This document shows, piece after piece, positions 25,311 to 33,225 of a stretch of DNA of 64,000 bases. The notes under the pieces were generated by a model. That model had not been told where the DNA came from, did no database searches, and saw nothing but the letters and a program-made list of their open reading frames with translations. Positions within the stretch are counted from its first letter, which is position 1, and every line of letters starts with the position of its first letter. The position numbers and the translations under genes are program-made. Source of the stretch: Thiopseudomonas denitrificans (GTDB lineage Bacteria > Pseudomonadota > Gammaproteobacteria > Pseudomonadales > Pseudomonadaceae); the NCBI RefSeq assembly GCF_002866065.1, contig NZ_LNJZ01000009.1, positions 696,813 through 760,812 of the forward strand. The letters run 5' to 3'.

Positions 25311-26564
25311 GTCTGCCGCATCGGACCAGCGCAGATAGAACAAAAAGTACGGATCTCGTATATCAAAAACGTCGTGTTCACCATCCCACTCGACGATCCT
25401 TGATCCAGCGGCATCATTAACGATTTTCGCCGAATGCGCACATGCACTGGTTATGCTTGATCCGCTGGGTCCTCCGGTCGGGCATATACCAAGAATTCGT
25501 TGATTTAAAGCGTTATATCTAAACGTAAGCTGTGATGGATCTACTGAAAGGGCCTTTACAAGCAAGCGATATACATCTCCATTCCAGCCAAAGCGAGTAA
25601 CGTACACGTTTCTATCTGAGCCGCGAGTCCTTGGCCCTTCCTTCATAAGTTCGACCACAGACCCATAGTCGGTAGATTGAACGGTTCGCCTGCAAATGTT
25701 CTCGTGAATTTGTGGATCCGATAAGAGCTCAAATTCAGTTTCAGATTTTTCTCTTAACCCCATTTCGTAGCATGCGTTCAGGCATAGATACTGCATTAGC
25801 TGAGGGGAGCCTGCCGCCTCAGAGGCGAGGTTGTCAATTGCAGACTGCCTATATCCGACACCAAGTTCGGCAAACCCCTTGTATGCAATCTTCTTCAGCG
25901 TCTCCGTGCCCCAATACTCAAAATCGATGGAGAGCACGCGCCCCCGCAAATCTGGGTTACTACGAATTACATCATCGGCATGGTAGGGAACCGATGCACA
26001 GACAAACCTAACTCCATTTCGAATCGCCTCCTTGATCTGATGGGCTAGCTCGATCTGGACATTTGCCGGCACGTAATGAAAATCGTCAATAAAAACAACT
26101 AAATCCGTTCCGCCAAGCTCCTTAATCAGCAATTGCAAACAATCAGACGCATGTGAGGCGGAAAGCGTTTCTGATTCGGAATTGGTCCTGCTGGCAGAAA
26201 CTTCGCCCTTCCCTTTCACAACGAGCGCGTTGCCTTCAACGGCACCCTTTCCGCCAACTGTTCCAGACGCACCTGATGATCGTGCGATTGAGTTTGGGAT
26301 CTCGGTCCCGATAATGTCAAAGACACGCATCCACAAATCAGACGGTGCATTAACTCCTGCGCCAGTCACTTGTATCAAACTGGTGCGCCCTAGACATTCC
26401 TCGATAAATACAGTCTTGCCAGATTTCGATGGTCCAGAAATCGAAATCAGCATCGCTCCCGCATCTAGAGTGTCGAGAAGCTGCTGCTTCTTGTCCTGAA
26501 GGTGATCGTCCACGAACGTGTGTACGGGGAACTTCCCAGGCGTAAATACTTCGGTCGCTTTCAT
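25305..26564 (-). CDS. P-loop ATPase of STAND/AAA type (cassette 5)
   Basis: A 419-residue ATPase. Walker A is GPSKSGKT (44-51) and Walker B LVVFIDD (155-161), followed by an arginine-rich RSNPDLRGRV segment and a helical C-terminal region with GSPQLMQYLCLNACYE. The N terminus EVFTPGKFPVHTFVDDH and these blocks match, as I recall, ATP-binding proteins often linked to TIR or other effectors in defence loci. No effector domain is fused here. The 440-codon open frame is longer, but 26564 (MKATEVF) fits the conserved start. The stop TAA is in the attC R'' box. A phage-sensing or abortive role is an inference. Confidence 0.75.
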   Translation of the reverse strand: MKATEVFTPGKFPVHTFVDDHLQDKKQQLLDTLDAGAMLISISGPSKSGKTVFIEECLGRTSLIQVTGAGVNAPSDLWMRVFDIIGTEIPNSIARSSGASGTVGGKGAVEGNALVVKGKGEVSASRTNSESETLSASHASDCLQLLIKELGGTDLVVFIDDFHYVPANVQIELAHQIKEAIRNGVRFVCASVPYHADDVIRSNPDLRGRVLSIDFEYWGTETLKKIAYKGFAELGVGYRQSAIDNLASEAAGSPQLMQYLCLNACYEMGLREKSETEFELLSDPQIHENICRRTVQSTDYGSVVELMKEGPRTRGSDRNVYVTRFGWNGDVYRLLVKALSVDPSQLTFRYNALNQRILGICPTGGPSGSSITSACAHSAKIVNDAAGSRIVEWDGEHDVFDIRDPYFLFYLRWSDAADS

Positions 26565-26609
26565 CTTTTCTCCATATTGATTCAGACGCCGGTGCGATGT
26601 TTCATGGAC

Positions 26610-26693
26610 AGCTAACGCCCGCAGCACGCGCGGCTTTGTAGTGAAGGCGCAGCCGCAACGAAAAAGCCGTCGCTGTGCCTGCGATTGTTAGAG
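26610..26693 (-). other. attC site, 84 bp (HEPN cassette 4)
   Basis: Begins AGCTAAC and ends GTTAGAG, nearly the same in length and core sequence as the attC at 21212-21295, which belongs to an unrelated gene. It ends cassette 4 (26616-27242). Confidence 0.88.
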
Positions 26694-27230
26694 ATTTTTA
26701 TCAACATACATATCAGTCGCTTTCACTAAGTCCTTGACAAAGCGAATGACTTTCTCAAGCTCATCACGCTTGATAAGGTGCGCTACAGGAGATCCGTTGC
26801 TCACCGGTTTTGACCGGTGAACAGCATCGCCTCGCTTACTAATCCAGCGATTCAAGGTGGCTCTGGACTTTGCTGGGTCATAGTTAGCCCAAGACCATCC
26901 TTCAGTAACATCAAAACCAAGATATTCTTCAAAAATCCTTTTTGTTTTATCTGACGTTGGGTTATGAAATTGTTTAAGATCCGTATTCAATTTTTTTAAT
27001 ACAAAATCACCAACATAGCTACCCGCTACCACACCCAGCTTTTTATTCATTTCCTCAGTAAGCCTATCCTCAACATAGGTTTCCCAGGCCGTAAGCGCCA
27101 TAACAAGCCCTGCTCGCTTCAGGACCTCGGCATTTGACGGAGGAGGATTAGCATTAATTGCATCGAAATGTGCGAGTAGTTCTTCAGCATCATTGATGCC
27201 GTATTCAAAGCTTTGGTATGCACGTGACAT
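26688..27230 (-). CDS. HEPN-domain protein, second paralogue (cassette 4)
   Basis: A 180-residue all-helical protein of the RiboL-PSP-HEPN type. The HEPN RNase signature R-x4-H is present as R133-G-D-A-V-H138, with the characteristic LTAWETYVEDRL helix at about 46-57. It is about two-thirds identical by eye to the adjacent cassette 3 protein, with all motif residues kept. HEPN proteins of this family are predicted metal-independent RNases in toxin or anti-phage systems. There is no partner antitoxin in the cassette. The stop codon TAA lies in the attC R'' box. Confidence 0.8.
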   Translation of the reverse strand: MSRAYQSFEYGINDAEELLAHFDAINANPPPSNAEVLKRAGLVMALTAWETYVEDRLTEEMNKKLGVVAGSYVGDFVLKKLNTDLKQFHNPTSDKTKRIFEEYLGFDVTEGWSWANYDPAKSRATLNRWISKRGDAVHRSKPVSNGSPVAHLIKRDELEKVIRFVKDLVKATDMYVDKNL

Positions 27231-27236
27231 AAATAT

Positions 27237-27314
27237 CTCTAACGCGGAGCACAGCGGCGGCCCGTCAGGGACGTCCGGCGGCCGCAGGCCGCGTACTGGT
27301 GCGAATTGTTAGAG
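27237..27314 (-). other. attC site, 78 bp (HEPN cassette 3)
   Basis: Begins CTCTAAC and ends GTTAGAG, with GGCGGCCCGTC / GACGTCCGGCGGCC-type GC-rich arms. It ends cassette 3 (27243-27865) and is unlike the attC of the sister HEPN cassette. Confidence 0.85.
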
Positions 27315-27851
27315 ATGCTGATCAAGATACTCATCCGTCACGCGAACCAAATCCTTTAGAAAGCGGATCACCTTTTCTAGTTCGTCTTTCTTGATCAGGT
27401 GAGCAGCCGGCGATCCGTTGTTGATTGGTTTTGAACGATGAACGGCATCACCGCGCTTTGAAATCCACTGATTTAGCGATTTTCGAGCCTTTTCCGGGGT
27501 CACGTTCGCCCAAGACCAAGCTGAAGTAACGTCCAACCCGAGATAGTCCTGAAATATCTTTTTGGTCTTGTCTGAAGTCGGGTTATGAAACTGCTTCAGC
27601 TCTTGCTGAAGTTTTTTCTGTATGAACTCGCCAACGTAACTTCCCGAGACCACACTGAGCCGTTTGTCCATTGCCTCGGTAATACGGTCTTCAACGTATG
27701 TTTCCCACGCGGTCAGCGCCATGACCAGACCAGCCCTTTTGAGTACTTCAGCATTTGCCGGAGGTGGATTACAGTTGATCGCGTCAAAGTGAGCTAGGAG
27801 CTCTTCTGCGTCTTTTATTCCGTGTTCAAACGAGCTCTTTGCTTGTGACAT
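27309..27851 (-). CDS. HEPN-domain protein, first paralogue (cassette 3)
   Basis: A 180-residue RiboL-PSP-HEPN-type protein equal in length to its neighbour in cassette 4 and collinear over the whole sequence. R133 and H138 form the R-x4-H active-site pair; LTAWETYVEDRI and KRAGLVMALT are conserved helices. In Apea/RiboL-PSP-HEPN families these residues act in a dimer to cut RNA. Two differing copies side by side could allow heterodimers or antagonism. Start at 27851 follows AGAAGGGAATATG with a good ribosome-binding site. Its stop TAA is supplied by the attC R'' box. Confidence 0.8.
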   Translation of the reverse strand: MSQAKSSFEHGIKDAEELLAHFDAINCNPPPANAEVLKRAGLVMALTAWETYVEDRITEAMDKRLSVVSGSYVGEFIQKKLQQELKQFHNPTSDKTKKIFQDYLGLDVTSAWSWANVTPEKARKSLNQWISKRGDAVHRSKPINNGSPAAHLIKKDELEKVIRFLKDLVRVTDEYLDQHL

Positions 27852-27859
27852 ATTCCCTT

Positions 27860-27919
27860 CTCTAACGCTTGAGTTAAGCCGCGCCGCGAAGCGGCGTCGG
27901 CTTGAACGAATTGTTAGAC
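27860..27919 (-). other. attC of the aadA1 cassette, 60 bp
   Basis: On the minus strand it reads GTCTAACAATTCGTTCAAGC...GCGTTAGAG, the well-known 60-bp recombination site of aadA cassettes in class 1 integrons. It ends cassette 2, which spans 27866-28721 (856 bp). Confidence 0.95.
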
Positions 27920-27920
27920 A

Positions 27921-28712
27921 TTATTTGCCGACTACCTTGGTGATCTCGCCTTTCACGTAGTGAACAAATTCTTCCAACTGATCTGCGCGCGAGGCCAAGC
28001 GATCTTCTTCTTGTCCAAGATAAGCCTGTCTAGCTTCAAGTATGACGGGCTGATACTGGGCCGGCAGGCGCTCCATTGCCCAGTCGGCAGCGACATCCTT
28101 CGGCGCGATTTTGCCGGTTACTGCGCTGTACCAAATGCGGGACAACGTAAGCACTACATTTCGCTCATCGCCAGCCCAGTCGGGCGGCGAGTTCCATAGC
28201 GTTAAGGTTTCATTTAGCGCCTCAAATAGATCCTGTTCAGGAACCGGATCAAAGAGTTCCTCCGCCGCTGGACCTACCAAGGCAACGCTATGTTCTCTTG
28301 CTTTTGTCAGCAAGATAGCCAGATCAATGTCGATCGTGGCTGGCTCGAAGATACCTGCAAGAATGTCATTGCGCTGCCATTCTCCAAATTGCAGTTCGCG
28401 CTTAGCTGGATAACGCCACGGAATGATGTCGTCGTGCACAACAATGGTGACTTCTACAGCGCGGAGAATCTCGCTCTCTCCAGGGGAAGCCGAAGTTTCC
28501 AAAAGGTCGTTGATCAAAGCTCGCCGCGTTGTTTCATCAAGCCTTACGGTCACCGTAACCAGCAAATCAATATCACTGTGTGGCTTCAGGCCGCCATCCA
28601 CTGCGGAGCCGTACAAATGTACGGCCAGCAACGTCGGTTCGAGATGGCGCTCGATGACGCCAACTACCTCTGATAGTTGAGTCGATACTTCGGCGATCAC
28701 CGCTTCCCTCAT
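27921..28712 (-). CDS. aadA1: Aminoglycoside nucleotidyltransferase ANT(3'')-Ia (cassette 2)
   Basis: A 263-residue enzyme that adenylates streptomycin at 3'' and spectinomycin at 9. The nucleotidyltransferase signature G35-S36 with D47 and D49 (GSAVDGGLKPHSDIDLL) and catalytic E87 (AVEVTIV) are present. By recollection the protein matches AadA1 throughout. The start at 28712 is the known one; the open frame reaches 15 codons further into the attC. The cassette length of 856 bp and the TTAAACATCATGAGGGAAGC start are those of the aadA1 cassette of clinical class 1 integrons. Here it sits in second position of a chromosomal array, an unusual place, and expression depends on the array promoter. 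Confidence 0.95.
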   Translation of the reverse strand: MREAVIAEVSTQLSEVVGVIERHLEPTLLAVHLYGSAVDGGLKPHSDIDLLVTVTVRLDETTRRALINDLLETSASPGESEILRAVEVTIVVHDDIIPWRYPAKRELQFGEWQRNDILAGIFEPATIDIDLAILLTKAREHSVALVGPAAEELFDPVPEQDLFEALNETLTLWNSPPDWAGDERNVVLTLSRIWYSAVTGKIAPKDVAADWAMERLPAQYQPVILEARQAYLGQEEDRLASRADQLEEFVHYVKGEITKVVGK

Positions 28713-28715
28713 GAT

Positions 28716-28775
28716 GTTTAACGCTGAAGCTAAAGGGCGCGCTTTAGCGCGTCCCATTTGAGCGCCGAGTTAGGC
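28716..28775 (-). other. attC site, 60 bp (cassette 1)
   Basis: Begins GTTTAAC and ends GTTAGGC, with AAAGGGCGCGC / GCGCGTCCCATTT arms. It ends cassette 1 (28722-29286). Confidence 0.88.
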
Positions 28776-28870
28776 AGAGGAGCCCAACTGAGCGCCGTGA
28801 TTGAAGACTACACGAGTTGCCTGCCTGAACTCCCAAAGAAAACCACAGACCTTGCGATGGAAATTGAGCA

Positions 28871-29269
28871 TCAGTGTTGACCATTTCCCGGAGACTCCAA
28901 TTCAATGGTTGTTTGGCTTACCAACCCTTTGGCATTGAAAGTGACCACCAATGAGCTGTGCTTCCAATCCCAGTGGCATTGACCAAGACCGTAGCGTAGC
29001 TCAGTAGGCTGGCTGGTTTCAGCTTCGCCTAAAAGTGAAATTACCTCCGATTGTGGGAGGTCGGTAAGTAGCCCACTTCGCATAACAGATAGAGCCATGC
29101 CTCCTCGAGCGCAGCCTGGATCGTTCAGCATTGATTGGTTGCTGAGACCTTTCCATTGATCGGAGTCGAAGGGCTGCTCATTTGTATGCAGGGAAGTGAA
29201 GTTCAGATAGATGCCAACAACAATGATGATCAGAGCGAGGGCTAGAATGAAGCGGGCCAACCTATGCAT
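28871..29269 (-). CDS. Hypothetical membrane-anchored or secreted protein (cassette 1)
   Basis: A 132-residue protein starting MHRLARFILALALIIIVVGIYLNF, a signal anchor or uncleaved signal peptide (residues about 5-26), followed by a periplasmic domain. The segment GLLTDLPQSEVISLLGEAE...YGLGQC then LVVTFNAKGLVSQTTIEL has the layout of SmpA/OmlA (BamE-like) small beta-alpha domains, a tentative match. It is the first cassette, so closest to attI and most expressed. The ATG at 29269 lies 17 bp inside the cassette and has no visible ribosome-binding site; a longer frame would start outside the cassette. About 95 bp of non-coding sequence separate it from its attC. Confidence 0.6.
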   Translation of the reverse strand: MHRLARFILALALIIIVVGIYLNFTSLHTNEQPFDSDQWKGLSNQSMLNDPGCARGGMALSVMRSGLLTDLPQSEVISLLGEAETSQPTELRYGLGQCHWDWKHSSLVVTFNAKGLVSQTTIELESPGNGQH

Positions 29270-29280
29270 GGTGTATATAA

Positions 29281-29298
29281 GCCTAACATGTATTAGAC
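29281..29298 (-). other. attI recombination site core
   Basis: Minus strand GTCTAATACATGTTAGGC contains the R core GTTAGGC and an inverted L core (GTCTAAT), the two integrase-binding boxes of an attI simple site. Insertion occurs between G and TTAGGC, so cassette 1 begins at 29286. It is about 185 bp before the intI start. Confidence 0.8.
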
Positions 29299-29364
29299 CG
29301 CCTTCTATATAAGCCAATTATCGTGAAAGCGGCATAACCCGATAGGCCTATTCTTAAAAGCCGA

Positions 29365-29393
29365 ATTAAAGCACAGGAATCAACAGGCTACAA
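29365..29393 (-). promoter_or_regulatory. Candidate cassette promoter Pc
   Basis: On the minus strand, TTGTAG and TTTAAT are separated by 17 bp, about 70 bp upstream of the attI crossover, pointing into the cassette array. This is the expected place and direction of Pc. Match quality is moderate and other AT-rich hexamers occur nearby. Confidence 0.35.
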
Positions 29394-29431
29394 GACACTA
29401 CATTTTGATAATCTTTTTTCGCTTGACCTGC

Positions 29432-29447
29432 CTGTTTTTACTGGCAG
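29432..29447 (+). promoter_or_regulatory. Candidate LexA box upstream of intI
   Basis: CTGT-N8-GCAG differs by one base from the gammaproteobacterial SOS box CTGT-N8-ACAG and lies 35 bp before the intI start, beside a possible TTGACC -35. LexA control of integrase genes is known, which would link cassette shuffling to DNA damage. Confidence 0.5.
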
Positions 29448-29482
29448 ACTACTGGGCATCCATCCAGCAAAAGGAATTTGCC

Positions 29483-30448
29483 ATGCTCCAGCCCTCAACA
29501 CCCCCACCCCGGCTACGCGAACAGCTACATGCAGTCATGCGCACCAAGCATTACAGCCTGCGCACCGAAAAAACCTACTGGTACTGGATTCGATACTTCA
29601 TACGCTTCCATCGGCTGCGCCACCCGCGCGACATGGCCGAACCTGAAGTCGCCCAGTTTCTAACCTGGCTCGCCACCAACAAAAATGTGGCAGCGGCCAC
29701 TCAAAATCAGGCACTCAATGCACTAGTTTTCCTTTACAAACAGGTTTTACAACAGCCTTTGCAGCATATTGATGGAATTTCTCGTGCAAAGAAGCCCCGC
29801 AAGCTTCCGGTGGTGCTATCTCATCAAGAAGCCATATCGATAATCAGCAAATTGCCCTTCCCTCACCGTCTGATCGCATCGCTCATGTATGGAGCTGGTC
29901 TGCGCGTCAGCGAGGCGTGCCGTTTACGCATTCAGGATGTAGATTTCAACCTGCACAGACTACTAATACGCAGCAGCAAAGGCGGCAAGGATCGCACAAC
30001 CCTACTGCCCCGGACATTGTTTACGGAGTTACAGGAGTTGATTGAGCAACGGACACACCAACACGCCGGCCAGCACATCACGCCAGCACCGGTGTCCTTA
30101 CCTTATGCGCTGGCCCGAAAGTATCCCAATGCCGGTTTGGCGTTGGCCTGGCAATGGCTGTTTCCTTCAGATGGCCTGTGCCAAGACGATAATGGCCAGT
30201 GGGTGCGCCATCATTTGCATATTTCTGCGGTGCAGAAAGCGGTTAAAAAAGCCATCACAGACGCCGGTATACACAAGGCCGCTTCCTGCCACAGCTTTCG
30301 ACACAGTTTTGCAACTCAGCTCCTGCATCAAGGTACCGATATTCGTACCGTACAAGAGCTGCTTGGACACACCGATTTAAACACGACCAAAATTTACACC
30401 CATGTGTTGGGGCAGGATTTTGCAGGCGTACGCAGCCCGCTGGGTTGA
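29483..30448 (+). CDS. intI: Integron integrase (tyrosine recombinase)
   Basis: A 321-residue IntI. The catalytic residues of tyrosine recombinases are R141 (GAGLRVSEACRLR), K166 (SKGGKDR), H270 and R273 (CHSFRHSFATQLL), H296 (LLGHTDL) and Y305 (TTKIYTH). The IntI-specific extra segment that binds extruded attC hairpins is present at about 208-229 (YALARKYPNAGLALAWQWLFPS). All are intact, so the enzyme should be active. The ATG at 29483 follows AAGGAA at good spacing; the frame opens 26 codons earlier. Divergent from the cassette array and convergent with thiC. It resembles integrases of the Pseudomonas stutzeri group by length and start (recollection). Confidence 0.95.
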   Translation: MLQPSTPPPRLREQLHAVMRTKHYSLRTEKTYWYWIRYFIRFHRLRHPRDMAEPEVAQFLTWLATNKNVAAATQNQALNALVFLYKQVLQQPLQHIDGISRAKKPRKLPVVLSHQEAISIISKLPFPHRLIASLMYGAGLRVSEACRLRIQDVDFNLHRLLIRSSKGGKDRTTLLPRTLFTELQELIEQRTHQHAGQHITPAPVSLPYALARKYPNAGLALAWQWLFPSDGLCQDDNGQWVRHHLHISAVQKAVKKAITDAGIHKAASCHSFRHSFATQLLHQGTDIRTVQELLGHTDLNTTKIYTHVLGQDFAGVRSPLG

Positions 30449-30674
30449 GCATGTCAGATACAGCGTCTTCTTGTTCCTGCCACTTTTCACAAACCCTGCG
30501 TGAGCATCGAAGCAGTGGCAAAATCCACACCAAAGCCAACGCCATGGACTATGCGATTTTTCTAACGTAAAACACAAAATGACCAGTGGGTGTAAATGGC
30601 CAACACAAGCACCGTCGCCAACGAGCAAACACGCGACAGCAGCCCGGCACAGCCGGGCCACCCCCCAACAACGT

Positions 30675-30791
30675 TTCGGTGTATCAGCAGGCAGGGTGAG
30701 GCCGGAGCAAAGCCTCAGCACCTGTGACGAAGCTTGCTTCGGCGCGGGTGCGTAGCTTTGCGTAGTGCCTCACCCTGCCTGCCACACCGAA
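30675..30791. repeat. Large palindromic element, copy A (between intI and thiC)
   Basis: Outer arms TTCGGTGT (30675-30682 / 30784-30791) and GCAGGCAGGGTGAGGC (30687-30702, perfect 16-bp complement at 30767-30782) enclose GGAGCAAAGCCT and, before the right arm, CTTTGCGTA, with an inner hairpin CGAAGC-TT-GCTTCG. It is a divergent member of the family seen at 32734-32834 and 45292-45400. It lies between convergent genes in a 354-bp gap that holds nothing else recognisable, so a transcription-terminating role is possible. Confidence 0.75.
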
Positions 30792-30802
30792 GCCAAAAAC
30801 AA

Positions 30803-32689
<1,887 letters not shown>

Positions 32690-32733
32690 TTATCTCCAAA
32701 GCGCGGAGATTGCTGCACGGTGTCCGAGCGGGA

Positions 32734-32834
32734 TGGCATGGTGCAAGTGGAGCAAAGCCTTTGCCGCCAAGGATGGCGGCAAGGAGCCTACAGGGACGTA
32801 TTCACGGCGTCTTTGCGTAACTTGCACCATGCCA
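32734..32834. repeat. Large palindromic element, copy B (thiC leader)
   Basis: Perfect 15-bp outer arms TGGCATGGTGCAAGT (32734-32748) and complement (32820-32834) enclose, in order, GGAGCAAAGCCT, an inner hairpin TTGCCGCCA-AGGA-TGGCGGCAA, then GGAGCCTACAGGGACGTA (32783-32800) and a TTTGCGTAA segment. The core words recur in copy C, while the arm sequences are unrelated. It lies in the thiC 5' leader between riboswitch and start codon. Confidence 0.85.
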
Positions 32835-32998
32835 GCACATACACTGATGCCAGCCTGCAATCTCACAGATCAAAAAACCGTCAGGGGAACCTGTAAACAA
32901 CAAGGACATTGCCACGCCATCACCCACGAACGACAGCAGGAACTGTCAGGTGACGAAAAGCCGGACGCAAAAGGCCAGCCACAGACAACGCTTTCCTG

Positions 32999-33078
32999 TT
33001 CCCTACGCAGGTTTTAACCTGATCAGGTTCAACGGGATCCGGCTTGCGCCAATCTCAGCTCCGAAGAGCACCCCGACA
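32999..33078 (-). promoter_or_regulatory. TPP (THI-box) riboswitch upstream of thiC
   Basis: On the minus strand, GGGGTGC with GCTGAGATTGG is followed by GTTGAACCTGATCAGGTTAA and CCTGCGTAGGG, the conserved pyrimidine and pyrophosphate arms of the TPP aptamer. It should repress thiC in the presence of thiamine pyrophosphate. The expression platform is unusually far from the gene, with copy B of the palindromic element in between. The rest of the 539-bp gap (32687-33225) shows no gene. Confidence 0.93.
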
Positions 33079-33225
33079 AGAATGAACCGGCATCTAAACA
33101 GAGAATATCGAGACAAGCAAGCAACAGACCGGTAAAGCACCCGCAGTCACACCATGAATGCTTGACCACAACCGGGCCAGACCTTAGCCTTGTTGGCCTG
33201 ACGCCCCTGCCGCAAAGGATAAAGA

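Larger units (their letters stand above)
16013..30448. mobile_element. Chromosomal integron: intI, attI and 16 gene cassettes
   Basis: The element holds an integron integrase gene (+ strand, 29483-30448), an attI site (29281-29298) and a leftward array of 16 cassettes with 15 intact attC sites and one truncated attC at the distal end. Each attC on the + strand begins with RYYYAAC and ends with GTTRRRY, and the cassette genes read away from attI on the minus strand, except the methyltransferase gene of the restriction-modification cassette. Cassette bodies are more AT-rich than the flanking chromosome. The right flank is thiC and the left flank is a broken hipA. Sedentary integrons of this kind are known in Pseudomonas stutzeri-group species. 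Confidence 0.95.

Noticed and set aside
28776..28870. GCCCAAC-containing stretch as an additional attC
   Set aside because: No matching GTTRRRY partner or complementary arms within 150 bp; a degenerate remnant cannot be excluded but is not supported.
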